From Mycobacterium sp. IS-1742 (GTDB taxonomy: Bacteria > Actinomycetota > Actinomycetes > Mycobacteriales > Mycobacteriaceae), in assembly GCF_001500125.1 (NCBI RefSeq), contig NZ_LQIV01000001.1, positions 248,001-312,000 of the forward strand: DNA of 64,000 nucleotides, read 5' to 3'. The notes beneath the pieces are model-generated. The model worked only from the letters and a program-made list of their open reading frames with translations, was not told the DNA's origin and made no database searches. How positions within the stretch are numbered: position 1 is the stretch's first letter; each line of letters starts with the position of its first letter. Below, piece by piece: positions 25,391-36,943 of the stretch. A program made the position numbers and the translations under genes.

Positions 25391-26599
25391 TCAGTCCCGC
25401 AGCGCCTGTCCGACGGTGGCCACCATCGCGTCGACCGCGAACTTCGGCTTGACGTTCACCGCGAGCGCCTCGCGACACTCCAGCACCGCCTCGATGCAGC
25501 GCAGCAGCTTGTCCGGGGGCGCGTGCGCCGCCAGCGCCGCGACCTTGTCGGCCATGTCCGGATGGTTGGCCTGGACATGACCGGCCCCCGACGCCACCAG
25601 CAGCGCATCCCGGAAGTAGGTGGCCAGGTCGATCAGTGCGCGGTCCAGCGCGTCGCGAGAGGCCCTGGTCTGCCGCGACTTCTGCCGCTTCTCCAGATCC
25701 CTGATGGCCCCGGTCGCACCGCGCATGGTGCCCGCGGTGCCCTTCCCCGTCCCGCCCGCGCCCAGCGCCGTGCGCAGTTCCTCGACCTCGGTCTCGTTGC
25801 GGTCCACGGTCAGCGCCTTCGCCTCGGCGTCCGCCGAAGCCACGAGTTCCTCGGCCGCCGCATAGGCCCGCGACGGGGTGGCCGCGTCCCGAGCCAGGCT
25901 CAACGCCCGTTTGCGGCGATCGCGCGCCTGCTCGTCGACGACCAGCCGGCGCGCCCGCCCGACGTGACCGCCGCTCACCGACGCCGCCCAGCGGGCGTCC
26001 TGCTCCGACAGGCCGTCACCCTCGATGAGCACCTGGGTGATCGCGTCCACCGACGGGGTCACCAGCGCGACGTGCCTGCAGCGCGACCGCAGCGTGATCG
26101 CGATGTCCTCGGGGTCCACCGACGGCGCGCACAGGAGGAACACCGTCGACGGCGGTGGCTCCTCGACGACTTTCAGCAACGCGTTCGCCGCACCCTCGGT
26201 GAGCCGGTCGGCGTCCTCGACCACGACGATCTGCCAGCGGCCCGTTCCCGGCCGCCGCGAGGCGATCTGCACGATGTTGCGCATCTCGTCCACGCCGATG
26301 GACAGGCCCTCGGGGATGATCCGCCGGACGTCGGCGTGCGTACCGGCCATGGTCGTGGTGCACGCCCGGCACTCACCGCAGCCCGGGACACCGTCGGAGG
26401 TGCACTGCAGCGCGGCGGCAAAGCACAGCGCCGCGATCGACCTCCCCGACCCCGGTGGGCCGGTGATCAGCCACGCGTGTGTCATGGTCCCGGTGGCCGA
26501 GACACTGTGAGCGTCATCACCACGGGCAGCCTGTGCGGCACCCACCAACTCCGCCTCAACAGCGTGTTGGCCCACCAAACGGGAAAAAACTCCGGCCAT
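25391..26599 (-). CDS. holB: DNA polymerase III subunit delta'
   Basis: Clamp-loader subunit that helps load the beta sliding clamp. The 402-aa protein has the AAA+ N-terminal domain with GPPGSGRS (Arg where a Walker A Lys would be, as expected for the non-hydrolysing delta'), a zinc module with paired Cys in PGCGECRACTT, and VVVEDADRLTEGAANALLK. Mycobacterial homologues (Rv3644c) begin MSGVFSRLVGQ; the ATG at 26599 giving MAGVFSRLVGQ is therefore preferred over TTG 26608. It diverges from the cyclase gene. Confidence 0.93.
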   Translation of the reverse strand: MAGVFSRLVGQHAVEAELVGAAQAARGDDAHSVSATGTMTHAWLITGPPGSGRSIAALCFAAALQCTSDGVPGCGECRACTTTMAGTHADVRRIIPEGLSIGVDEMRNIVQIASRRPGTGRWQIVVVEDADRLTEGAANALLKVVEEPPPSTVFLLCAPSVDPEDIAITLRSRCRHVALVTPSVDAITQVLIEGDGLSEQDARWAASVSGGHVGRARRLVVDEQARDRRKRALSLARDAATPSRAYAAAEELVASADAEAKALTVDRNETEVEELRTALGAGGTGKGTAGTMRGATGAIRDLEKRQKSRQTRASRDALDRALIDLATYFRDALLVASGAGHVQANHPDMADKVAALAAHAPPDKLLRCIEAVLECREALAVNVKPKFAVDAMVATVGQALRD

Positions 26600-26668
26600 C
26601 ACCGCCAACAGTAGTGGTCAGACCGACACAACTCGCTGACAGCAGCGCTCAACGTCGCCTTCGCCCGA

Positions 26669-26681
26669 TACGGTAAACGGG
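26669..26681 (+). promoter_or_regulatory. Leaderless promoter of the adenylate cyclase gene
   Basis: TACGGT at 26669-26674 is followed by 6 nt and GTG at 26681, a leaderless arrangement. Confidence 0.5.
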
Positions 26682-28267
26682 TGGCATCGGAGGCGGTACC
26701 GATCGGGCGAATCAGCGCATTCGTCCGCTGGGTGGCGCGTACGCCGTGGCCGGTCTTCACCCTGGGCATGCTCCAGGCCGACATCATCGGTGCGTTGTTC
26801 GTGCTCGGCTTCCTGCGATTCGGCCTGCCGCCCGAGGACCGCGTCCAGCTCCAGGACCTGCCCGCGGCCAACCTCGCGATCTTCCTGGGCTACCTGTTCG
26901 TCTCGTTCACCGTCGGCGCCTACCTGAGCCTGCGGCTGCTCATCCCCGTCATCCGGTGGCAGCGCCGCGACACCCTGCTGGCCGAGAGCGACCCCGGCAC
27001 CACCGACCTGGCCCGGACCCGCGCCCTGCGAATGCCGTTCTACCGGACCGTGATCAGCGTCGCGAACTGGTGCCTGGGGTCGATCGTGTTCATCGTCGCG
27101 AGCTGGCCGGTCGCCAGCAAGTCGGCGCCCGTGGTGGCCGTCGCCACCGCACTCGGCGCGACGGCCACCGCGATCATCGGCTATTTACAGTCCGAGCGGG
27201 TGCTGCGACCGGTCGCCGTGGCGGCGCTGCGCGGCGGCGTCCCGGAGAACTTCCGAGCGCCCGGCGTGGTCCTGCGCCAGGTGCTCACCTGGGTGCTCTC
27301 CACGGGTGTGCCGGTGCTGGCGATCGTGCTCGCGCTGGTGGCCAGCCAGTTCGACATCCTCGAGGCCCCCGCCGACCGGCTGACCATGCCGATCCTGTTG
27401 CTGGCCATCGCCGCCCTGGTGATCGGGTTGGCCGGCACCGTGCTGGTGGCCATGTCGATCGCCGACCCGCTGCGCCAGCTGCGCTGGGCGCTCGGCGAGG
27501 TCCAGCGCGGCAACTACAACGCCCACATGCAGATCTACGACGCCAGCGAGCTGGGCCTGCTGCAGGCCGGATTCAACGACATGGTGCGCGACCTGTCCGA
27601 ACGGCAGAGGCTGCGCGACCTGTTCGGCCGCTACGTCGGCGAGGATGTCGCGCGCCGGGCGCTGGAACGCGGTACCGAACTCGGCGGCCAGGAGCGCGAC
27701 GTGGCCGTGCTGTTCGTGGACCTGGTCGGTTCCACCCATCTCGCCTCGACCATTCCGGCCGCCGACGTGGTCAACCTGCTCAACGACTTCTTCCGGGTGG
27801 TCGTCGACACCGTGAACCGCCACGGCGGCTTCGTCAACAAGTTCCAGGGTGACGCGGCGCTGTGCATCTTCGGGGCCCCGATCGAGCACCCGGATGCGTG
27901 CGGCGCGGCGCTGGCGGCGTCGCGCGAACTGCACGACGAGCTCATCAAGGTCCTCGGCCAGACCGAATTCGGCATCGGGGTGTCGGCGGGGCGCGCGATC
28001 GCCGGCCACATCGGCGCCCAGGCCCGCTTCGAGTACACGGTCATCGGCGACCCCGTCAACGAGGCCGCCCGGCTCACCGAGCTCGCGAAGCTGGAGCCGG
28101 GGCACGTCCTGGCGTCGGCGATCGCCGTCAGCGGGGCGCTCGACGCCGAGGCGTTATGCTGGAACGTCGGCGAGACCGTCGAACTGCGCGGCCGCATCGC
28201 CCCGACACAGTTGGCGCGCCCGGTGAACCTGATGTCCCCGCGCGAGATCAGCGATCTGTCGCGCTGA
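26681..28267 (+). CDS. Membrane-bound class III adenylate cyclase (6TM-HAMP-CHD), Rv3645-like
   Basis: Makes cAMP from ATP. The 528-aa protein has six N-terminal hydrophobic helices (to about residue 250), a HAMP linker (ADPLRQLRWALGEVQRGNY), then a cyclase homology domain from about 335. All catalytic positions are visible: metal Asp in VLFVDLVGST, adenine-specifying Lys in NKFQGDAALC with the second metal Asp, Asp in VIGDPVNEAARL, and the transition-state Asn and Arg in the same stretch. GTG 26681 is the start. It converges on topA with a 3-bp gap. Confidence 0.94.
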   Translation: MASEAVPIGRISAFVRWVARTPWPVFTLGMLQADIIGALFVLGFLRFGLPPEDRVQLQDLPAANLAIFLGYLFVSFTVGAYLSLRLLIPVIRWQRRDTLLAESDPGTTDLARTRALRMPFYRTVISVANWCLGSIVFIVASWPVASKSAPVVAVATALGATATAIIGYLQSERVLRPVAVAALRGGVPENFRAPGVVLRQVLTWVLSTGVPVLAIVLALVASQFDILEAPADRLTMPILLLAIAALVIGLAGTVLVAMSIADPLRQLRWALGEVQRGNYNAHMQIYDASELGLLQAGFNDMVRDLSERQRLRDLFGRYVGEDVARRALERGTELGGQERDVAVLFVDLVGSTHLASTIPAADVVNLLNDFFRVVVDTVNRHGGFVNKFQGDAALCIFGAPIEHPDACGAALAASRELHDELIKVLGQTEFGIGVSAGRAIAGHIGAQARFEYTVIGDPVNEAARLTELAKLEPGHVLASAIAVSGALDAEALCWNVGETVELRGRIAPTQLARPVNLMSPREISDLSR

Positions 28268-28270
28268 GCG

Positions 28271-31102
<2,832 letters not shown>

Positions 31103-31223
31103 CTGGATCCTGCTCCAATTCCTCGATCGCCATGCGGCGCCGGATGCCTCCGTCAGCGCCTGTCGGCACCTGACAATTTCGCACCCTACGCTGAGCGACG
31201 CAAACTGACCCCTTCGTCACGGG

Positions 31224-31817
31224 TCACTGAACGCTGGGCCAATGGGGCAACGCCGCGGCGTGTTCCGGAGGTTCCCCCACCGTCTCCACCAGGCGTGTCA
31301 GGCGGCGTCGACCACTGATTCGCAGTGCCGGACGGGACCCTCTGGTGCCGATCAGGGTCGGCGCGATCCCGATGCGCATCATCGCCGACGCCAGCGGCGA
31401 ATGGGTGTCCGGCGCGTGCGGGTCCAGCCCGAGCAGATAGCCGTTGGGTTCCCTGGTGCCTGACGCCAACGTCCACGCCCGCAATTCACGGGGTCCGGGC
31501 AGCCACTGCGGGGGGACCGTCTTGACCGCGCCACGGGTCCATTCGGCGGCGATCGCGACCAGCCGCGGCTCCACGGCGGTGCGCACCAGCGGGGTGTTCT
31601 CGTCGGTGCGCGAGATCTCCGGGGTCAATCCGGCGTCGGCGATCATCTCGGAGAGCGCCTCGGCCCGCCACAGATCGTCCACGACCACCGAGAGCCGAGC
31701 ACCCTGTTCGCGGCCCGCGCCGACCAGCACCACCTGACCGGGTGCGGCGAGCAACCCGGTGAGGTCGGCGACGGCGGGGGGTACCGCCTCCGCCGAGAAG
31801 AAGGACAGCTGGCTCAC
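31224..31817 (-). CDS. Conserved actinobacterial protein (Rv3647c-like)
   Basis: A 197-aa protein of unknown function that precedes topA in mycobacteria. It starts with GTG (MSQLSFFSAEAVPPAVADL), has a compact alpha/beta pattern (VVLVGAGREQGARLSVVVDDLWRAEAL), an acidic middle and a basic C-terminal segment (RISGRRRLTRLVETVGEPPEH) that could bind nucleic acid. No catalytic motif is recognised. It lies between topA and cspA, all minus strand, with about 120-135 bp on either side. Confidence 0.8.
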   Translation of the reverse strand: MSQLSFFSAEAVPPAVADLTGLLAAPGQVVLVGAGREQGARLSVVVDDLWRAEALSEMIADAGLTPEISRTDENTPLVRTAVEPRLVAIAAEWTRGAVKTVPPQWLPGPRELRAWTLASGTREPNGYLLGLDPHAPDTHSPLASAMMRIGIAPTLIGTRGSRPALRISGRRRLTRLVETVGEPPEHAAALPHWPSVQ

Positions 31818-31892
31818 GAATCGACAGTAAGCCAGCCGAGCGTCCGCCGTGAGGTGCCCCGCGGCATGCGCAGCGACGGCACCGCGAACGAG

Positions 31893-31934
31893 AACACCCC
31901 CACAGTTCCGTGGAAGCGGATCAGTGGGGGTGTT
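31893..31934 (-). terminator. Rho-independent-type hairpin after cspA
   Basis: A perfect 11-bp inverted repeat (AACACCCCCAC at 31893-31903, GTGGGGGTGTT at 31924-31934) with a 20-nt loop lies just beyond the cspA stop. On the minus strand it is followed by CTCGTTCG, not a full T-tract. Confidence 0.6.
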
Positions 31935-31951
31935 TCGTCAGGCTCGCTGTA

Positions 31952-32155
31952 CTAGATGGTGCGCACACCCGTAGCTTGCGGCCCCTTGGGGCTCTGGCCG
32001 ACCTCGAACTCGACCTTCTGGTTCTCCTCCAGGGTGCGGAAGCCGCTGCCCTGAATCTCCGTGTAGTGGACAAACACGTCTGCGGAGCCGTCCTCGGGGG
32101 CGATGAAACCGAACCCCTTCTCCGCGTTGAACCACTTCACAGTTCCCTGTGGCAT
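31952..32155 (-). CDS. cspA: Cold shock protein A
   Basis: A 67-aa single OB-fold RNA chaperone. RNP1 is KGFGFIAPE and RNP2 is VFVHYTEI, following the opening [13 protein letters not shown] 32155 is the start; the upstream in-frame reading is leader. The leader is purine-rich (GAAGAAGAAAAGGA), giving a Shine-Dalgarno (AAGGA) about 10 nt from the ATG. Matches Rv3648c. Confidence 0.96.
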   Translation of the reverse strand: MPQGTVKWFNAEKGFGFIAPEDGSADVFVHYTEIQGSGFRTLEENQKVEFEVGQSPKGPQATGVRTI

Positions 32156-32463
32156 TTCCTGTTTTTTCCTTTTCTTCTTCTCCGGGTGCGGTCCACCGTT
32201 TCGGTACACCGGGCCCGTTCCGACCGCCATCCTTCGTGGAGTCGTCGGAACTCGACCCGACCTACAACCCTCGCAGGAACCGCGATCGCAACGTCGATCC
32301 TGCGAGTGCGAGTACACGAACACAGAAGCTGCGACCGCGCTAAGTCAATCACGTTCAGCGCTGGTGCGACAGTCTCAGCGCACTTCCTTGGGGAACAATT
32401 CACGTGTGCACCGACGCCGACGGCGCGGCGCACTGTTACGGACGTGTTTCGGAAGGGTGGGCA
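32156..32463. other. Divergent cspA/helicase intergenic region
   Basis: This 308-bp stretch holds the cspA leader, with an AT-rich purine tract next to the gene, and the helicase upstream region. A TTGCGA (minus strand, 32291-32286) is a possible cspA -35 but its partner -10 is poor, so the leader length is uncertain. An in-frame extension of the helicase to 32404 is not supported. No other gene is seen. Confidence 0.4.
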
Positions 32464-34791
32464 GTGTCAGATTTCGGCCGGGAGCTGCTGTCTTGTGCGG
32501 TGGCGGGAGTGGTGGCCGACGAGCATCCGCTGCGTCACGTCGCCGACCTCCCGCCCCGTTCGGGGCAACCGCAACCGTGGCCGCAGTGGGCGCACCCAGA
32601 TGTCGTGCAGGCGTTCGTTGATCGGGGCGTGCGCACGCCGTGGTCCCATCAGCGCGAGGCGGCCGACCTCGCCCACGACGGCAGGCACGTGGTGCTGTCC
32701 ACCGGCACGGCGTCCGGCAAATCGCTGGCCTACCAGCTGCTGATCCTGTCCGCGATGGCATCCGAGCCCCGTACGCGCGCACTGTATCTGTCGCCGACGA
32801 AGGCGCTCGGTCACGATCAGCTGCGCACCGCCCAGGCCCTCACCGACGCCGTCCCGGCCCTGCACGACGTGGCGCCGTCGTCCTATGACGGCGACAGCCC
32901 CGTCGACGTCCGGCGATTCGCCAGGGAGCGGTCGCGCTGGATCTTCTCCAACCCGGACATGATCCATCTGTCGCTGCTGCGCAACCACGCCCGCTGGGCC
33001 GTCTTCCTGCGCCATCTCAAGTTCATCGTGGTCGACGAATGCCATTACTACCGAGGCATATTCGGGTCGAACGTGGCACTGGTGCTGCGCCGCCTGCTGC
33101 GGCTGTGCGCGCGGTACTCGGCCGACGCGGGCGGCCCGACGGTGATCTTCGCCAGCGCGACCACCGCCGCACCGGCCGCGACCGCGGCCGAGCTGATCGG
33201 CCAGACCGTCGCGGAGGTCACCGACGACGGCTCACCACAGGGCGCGCGGACGGTGGCGCTGTGGGAACCGGCGCTGCTCACCGACCTGGTCGGCGAGAAC
33301 GGCGCTCCGGTACGACGATCCGCGGGCGCGGAGGCCGCGCGGGTGATGGCCGATCTGATGGCCGAGGGGGCGCGGACGCTGACGTTCGTGCGGTCGCGCC
33401 GCGGGGCCGAACTCACCGCGCTCGGCGCGCGGGCGCGCCTCGAGGAGGTCGCACCCGAACTGGTCGAGCAGGTGGCCTCCTACCGGGCCGGCTATCTCGC
33501 CGAGGACCGCCGCGAACTCGAACGCGCCCTGGCCGACGGGCGACTGCGGGGACTGGCCACCACCAACGCGCTGGAACTCGGCGTCGACATCGCGGGGCTG
33601 GATGCCGTGGTGCTGGCCGGATTCCCGGGCACGGTCACGTCGTTCTGGCAGCAGGCGGGCCGCTCGGGGAGGCGCGGCCAGGGCGCGCTGATCGTGCTGG
33701 TGGCCCGCGACGACCCCCTCGACACCTACCTCGTGCACCATCCGGAGGCCCTGCTCGACCGGCCGATCGAAAGGGTGGTGATCGATCCGGCCAACCCCTA
33801 TGTGCTTGCCCCGCAACTGCTCTGCGCGGCCACCGAGCTCCCGCTCACCGATTCCGAGGTGCGGATGTGGGACGCCGAGACGGTCGCCGAATCCCTGGTC
33901 GACGACGGTCTGCTGCGTCGGCGGGCACACGGGTACTTCCCCGTACCCGGCCTCGATCCCCATCCCGCCGTGGACATCCGTGGATCCACCGGCGGGCAGA
34001 TCGCCATCCTCGAGGCCGACACCGGGCGCATGCTCGGCAGTGCGAACGCCGGCGCGGCGGCGGCGTCGGTGCATCCGGGCGCGGTGTACCTGCACCAGGG
34101 GGAGAGCTACGTCGTGGACTCGCTGTCCTTCGAAGACGGGGTGGCGTTCGTGCACGCCGAGGATCCCGGCTACACCACCTTCGCCAGGGAGGTGACCGAC
34201 ATCGCGGTGACCGGCGCCGGCGAGCGGGAGTCTCATGGCGCGGTCACCGTCGGCCTGGTCCCGGTGTCGGTGTCCAACACCGTGGTCGGCTATCTGCGCC
34301 GCCGACTCAACGGTGAGGTCATCGATTTCGTCGAGCTCGACATGCCGACCCGGACACTGGACACCATGGCGGCGATGTGCACGATCACCCCGGAAGCGCT
34401 GCTGGACAACGGGATCGACCCGTTGCGGTTCCCCGGTTCGCTGCACGCCGCCGAGCACGCCGCGATCGGACTGTTGCCCCTGGTGGCCAGCTGCGACCGC
34501 GGCGACATCGGCGGGGTGTCGACCGCGGTGGGCCCGGAGGACGGCCTGCCGACGATCTTCGTCTACGACGGCCATCCGGGCGGGGCCGGGTTCGCCGCGC
34601 GCGGGTTCCGGCAGATCCGTACCTGGTGGAGGGCGACCGCGGACGCCATCGAGGCGTGTGAGTGTCCAGGCGGCTGCCCGTCCTGTGTGCAGTCGCCCAA
34701 ATGCGGGAACGGCAATGACCCCCTCGACAAGGCGGGTGCGGTGCGGGTGCTGCGGCTGGTGCTGCACGCGCTGGGCGATCGTCGCCGTTGA
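32464..34791 (+). CDS. DEAD/DEAH-box helicase with DUF1998 Cys cluster (Rv3649-like)
   Basis: A 775-aa superfamily 2 helicase. The order is Walker A STGTASGKSLAYQ (about residue 80), DExH box VVDECHYYRG, motif VI QQAGRSGRRGQGAL, then a C-terminal DUF1998/MZB domain with the Cys cluster CECPGGCPSCVQSPKC near residue 735. Bacterial relatives (MrfA in Bacillus, SftH in mycobacteria) unwind DNA 3'-5' and MrfA acts in mitomycin damage repair. GTG 32464 matches the family N-terminus better than 32404. Diverges from cspA. Confidence 0.92.
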   Translation: MSDFGRELLSCAVAGVVADEHPLRHVADLPPRSGQPQPWPQWAHPDVVQAFVDRGVRTPWSHQREAADLAHDGRHVVLSTGTASGKSLAYQLLILSAMASEPRTRALYLSPTKALGHDQLRTAQALTDAVPALHDVAPSSYDGDSPVDVRRFARERSRWIFSNPDMIHLSLLRNHARWAVFLRHLKFIVVDECHYYRGIFGSNVALVLRRLLRLCARYSADAGGPTVIFASATTAAPAATAAELIGQTVAEVTDDGSPQGARTVALWEPALLTDLVGENGAPVRRSAGAEAARVMADLMAEGARTLTFVRSRRGAELTALGARARLEEVAPELVEQVASYRAGYLAEDRRELERALADGRLRGLATTNALELGVDIAGLDAVVLAGFPGTVTSFWQQAGRSGRRGQGALIVLVARDDPLDTYLVHHPEALLDRPIERVVIDPANPYVLAPQLLCAATELPLTDSEVRMWDAETVAESLVDDGLLRRRAHGYFPVPGLDPHPAVDIRGSTGGQIAILEADTGRMLGSANAGAAAASVHPGAVYLHQGESYVVDSLSFEDGVAFVHAEDPGYTTFAREVTDIAVTGAGERESHGAVTVGLVPVSVSNTVVGYLRRRLNGEVIDFVELDMPTRTLDTMAAMCTITPEALLDNGIDPLRFPGSLHAAEHAAIGLLPLVASCDRGDIGGVSTAVGPEDGLPTIFVYDGHPGGAGFAARGFRQIRTWWRATADAIEACECPGGCPSCVQSPKCGNGNDPLDKAGAVRVLRLVLHALGDRRR

Positions 34792-34980
34792 CAGGGGGAA
34801 CCGACCGACCCCTCGACGGTCGACTCCTCACACGCAATCCGTTTCGTGCACCCGGAACCGGGCTGGAAGCAAAATACCTCGTTGACGCACGGCTCGCCAC
34901 CAAAACCGGGCCGTTTTTGGGGCCGCCGCCCGGTGACCGCGGCGGTTGCGCGACGGATTCGGTGGCGGTCCGTGCCACGT
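34792..34980. other. Intergenic region upstream of the Rv3651-like gene
   Basis: About 190 bp between the helicase stop and the next promoter. It contains a weak hairpin (CCAAAA...TTTTGG at 34900-34921) that might end the helicase transcript. No open frame or RNA gene is evident. Confidence 0.3.
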
Positions 34981-34994
34981 TAAAATCTCGGACA
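34981..34994 (+). promoter_or_regulatory. Strong leaderless promoter of the Rv3651-like gene
   Basis: TAAAAT at 34981-34986, a very good -10 box, is followed by 7 nt and ATG at 34994. Confidence 0.6.
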
Positions 34995-36031
34995 TGAGCC
35001 ACGACTGGCTGCTGGTGGAGACACTGGGGAGTGAGCCCGTCGTCGTCGCACAGGGTCGCCGAACCGAGAAGATGGTTCCGATCAGCGCGTTCCTACGGCG
35101 AAATCCCCATCTGATGGCGGTGCAGACCGCCATCGCCGAAACCGTCCGCGCAGGTCAGGGCCTGTCCAGCATCACCCCGAAGAACGACCGTGTGATTCGC
35201 ACGGAGGTGGTGCAGATGTCCGACGGCCGCATCCACGGCGTCCACGTCTGGATCGGCCCTCCGAAGCTGGACCCACCCGAGCGCCCGCTGCCCGGACCGC
35301 TGAAGTGGGATCTGACGACCGGTATCGCGACCGCCACGACGCAGTCGCTGGCCAACAGCGGTCGCGACCCCGGCGCGGAGGACACCCACGGCCGGGCGCT
35401 GGCCGAGGACCTGCCGATGCGCGACCTCAATCCGAGCGAGACCAAGGTGCTCTCGATGGCGATCCGGCCGGAGCCCGGTCAGACGTTCTGCAGCACCTGG
35501 GATGTCACCGATCATCAGGGGACGCCCATCGCGGTCGGATTCAGCGCGCGCGCCCTGCTCGAGGCAGAGGAAGGCGCGGAGAAGCTGGTCTGCCGGGCGA
35601 TGAACTGGCGCGCGGAGCGCGAGGGTCCCGAGCACCCGCCGCCGGACCACCTGGCCCAGCGGATCCTCGACGGGCTGGCCCAGGCCGGCCTGCACCGGGC
35701 GCTGGTGGATCTGGACAACTGGAAGCTGCTGAAGTGGCTCGACCCGCCGGCCCCGTTCTACGACTGGCGCGCCAACGAGGTGCACCCTGATGACGACGCC
35801 CACTTGGCGCGCATGATCACCGAACTCGCCGACCGGGCCACCACGGCGGTCCTGCGGTTGCGGACCGCCGACGGCGGCTGGGCGCCCGTGCACGTCACGA
35901 TCAACCGGATCGAACTCGAACCGGGGACCATCGCCGGCCTCGCGTCGGTGCGGCTGCCGACCGACGAGGAACTGCGCGAGGCGCGTCTCGCGGCCGCCGC
36001 CGCACCGCCGTCGTCGTCGTCACCGGAGTAG
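34994..36031 (+). CDS. Triple sensor-domain protein (Rv3651-like)
   Basis: A 345-aa soluble protein, the same length as Rv3651, whose crystal structure showed three sensor-type (PAS/GAF-like) domains in tandem (from memory). It has no catalytic output domain, no signal peptide and no membrane helix. Conserved-looking segments are SHDWLLVETLGSEPVVVAQG at the N-terminus and WKLLKWLDPPAPFYDW near residue 250. ATG 34994 is fixed by the leaderless -10. The ligand is unknown. The 3' end overlaps the last tad gene by 12 bp, convergently. Confidence 0.88.
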   Translation: MSHDWLLVETLGSEPVVVAQGRRTEKMVPISAFLRRNPHLMAVQTAIAETVRAGQGLSSITPKNDRVIRTEVVQMSDGRIHGVHVWIGPPKLDPPERPLPGPLKWDLTTGIATATTQSLANSGRDPGAEDTHGRALAEDLPMRDLNPSETKVLSMAIRPEPGQTFCSTWDVTDHQGTPIAVGFSARALLEAEEGAEKLVCRAMNWRAEREGPEHPPPDHLAQRILDGLAQAGLHRALVDLDNWKLLKWLDPPAPFYDWRANEVHPDDDAHLARMITELADRATTAVLRLRTADGGWAPVHVTINRIELEPGTIAGLASVRLPTDEELREARLAAAAAPPSSSSPE

Positions 36032-36325
36032 CGCAGGCCCCGCCCGGGCCGCCGCGCGCGCAAGACCGAGCCGCCACACCCCCAGGCCCGGTTCGGCCTC
36101 GACGTGGACGACCACCTGCAGACCCTCGACGGTGCAGTCGGCGACCGCGGTGTCCATCGACCCGGCGACGAATCTCGCCTGCGCGCAAGCCGATTCGGCT
36201 CCCGAGGTGATGTGACCTGCCGCCGCCAACGCGGCGAGGTCCGCGGCGGCCTGCGCCCGGTGGCGTGCGACCACCGCCGACCCGATCTGGGCCAGACCAC
36301 CGGTGACGGCGACCAGCACCGCCAC
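36020..36325 (-). CDS. TadE/TadG-like pilus accessory protein (Rv3654c-like)
   Basis: Last gene of the tad operon. The recognisable sequence is a hydrophobic N-terminal helix followed by RHRAQAAADLAALAAAG, typical of small TadE/TadG-like proteins. Conserved-looking residues (DDRGAASLIAVAAVAV) continue upstream to about 36364, but no ATG, GTG or TTG occurs in frame there. The first possible start is GTG 36325 (101 aa), which cuts into the membrane helix. Either a rare start codon or a small sequence error at the junction with the previous gene is possible. Confidence 0.65.
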   Translation of the reverse strand: MAVLVAVTGGLAQIGSAVVARHRAQAAADLAALAAAGHITSGAESACAQARFVAGSMDTAVADCTVEGLQVVVHVEAEPGLGVWRLGLARAAARAGPALLR

Positions 36326-36359
36326 GGCGGCGACCGCGATGAGACTCGCCGCGCCGCGG

Positions 36360-36680
36360 TCATCGCACGCCGGGTTCGGTCGCCGCGACCGCCTGTGCGG
36401 CGATGGTGAGGCCCAACAGGATCGGAGGCCTGCTGCTGACGCGCGCGACCACCACTCCCCCGTCCCGCCGGAGATCGACCGCCGCCCCGTCGGGGGCGAT
36501 CCTGCCCGCCATCTCGGTGGCCGACCGCTCGTCACCACGGGCCGCCAACCGTGCCGCCTCACGGGCGGCGTCGACGCAGCGCACCTGGGCGCCGACAGCG
36601 GACAGCCCGGCGACGCACATGCCCACCACGACCACCAGCGCGGCGACGGCGAACGCGGCCTCGACCGTGGCGCCACCCAC
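36360..36680 (-). CDS. TadE-like pilus assembly protein (Rv3655c-like)
   Basis: A 106-aa protein with GGATVEAAFAVAALVVVVGM at the N-terminus, the TadE-type signal segment containing the Glu that type III prepilin peptidases recognise. QVRCVDAAREAARLAARGD follows. It anchors in the membrane and is thought to act as a minor pilin or assembly factor. GTG 36680 is the first usable start after the pilin gene. It ends at 36360, right at the junction with the Rv3654c-like frame. Confidence 0.8.
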   Translation of the reverse strand: MGGATVEAAFAVAALVVVVGMCVAGLSAVGAQVRCVDAAREAARLAARGDERSATEMAGRIAPDGAAVDLRRDGGVVVARVSSRPPILLGLTIAAQAVAATEPGVR

Positions 36681-36688
36681 ATCGTCAC

Positions 36689-36895
36689 TCAGACATCGGT
36701 TTTCAGCGCACGGCTGATGATGTTGGTCAATGCGCTCACGATCGAGTCGCCGGTGACCACCGTGTAGAGAATCGCACCGAACGCCGCCGCGGCGACCGTC
36801 CCGATGGCGTATTCGACGGTGGACATGCCGGCGTCGTCGACCGCCAGCACGGTCAGCCGCGCCTGGAACTCCTCGAACATCGCCCTCACCGACAT
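36689..36895 (-). CDS. Flp-type pilin candidate (DUF4244, Rv3656c-like)
   Basis: A 68-aa protein, the same length as Rv3656c. Residues 23-50 (GMSTVEYAIGTVAAAAFGAI) form a Flp prepilin motif: Gly before a hydrophobic helix with Glu-Tyr at positions 5-6 after the cleavage point. It is the likely major subunit of the tight-adherence pilus encoded by this operon. It lies between tadC and the TadE-like genes. No prepilin peptidase gene is in the window. Confidence 0.87.
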   Translation of the reverse strand: MSVRAMFEEFQARLTVLAVDDAGMSTVEYAIGTVAAAAFGAILYTVVTGDSIVSALTNIISRALKTDV

Positions 36896-36943
36896 CGTGC
36901 CCTCCCTTGCTTCCGTCCGCGGACGGTCCGCGAATCCCGGTCA

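Noticed and set aside
26400..26470. Loss of the Walker A lysine in HolB as a defect
   Set aside because: Delta' is the non-hydrolysing clamp-loader subunit, and a degenerate P-loop is normal for it.
32404..32463. A 20-codon upstream extension of the helicase
   Set aside because: The extra residues (MCTDADGAAHCYGRV) are unlike the family start; GTG 32464 gives an N-terminus like Rv3649.
35758..36363. An ATGA-coupled 201-codon frame after the Rv3655c-like gene
   Set aside because: Its product is Arg/Pro/Ser-rich; the alternative frame carries the TadE-like AAADLAALAAAG signature.
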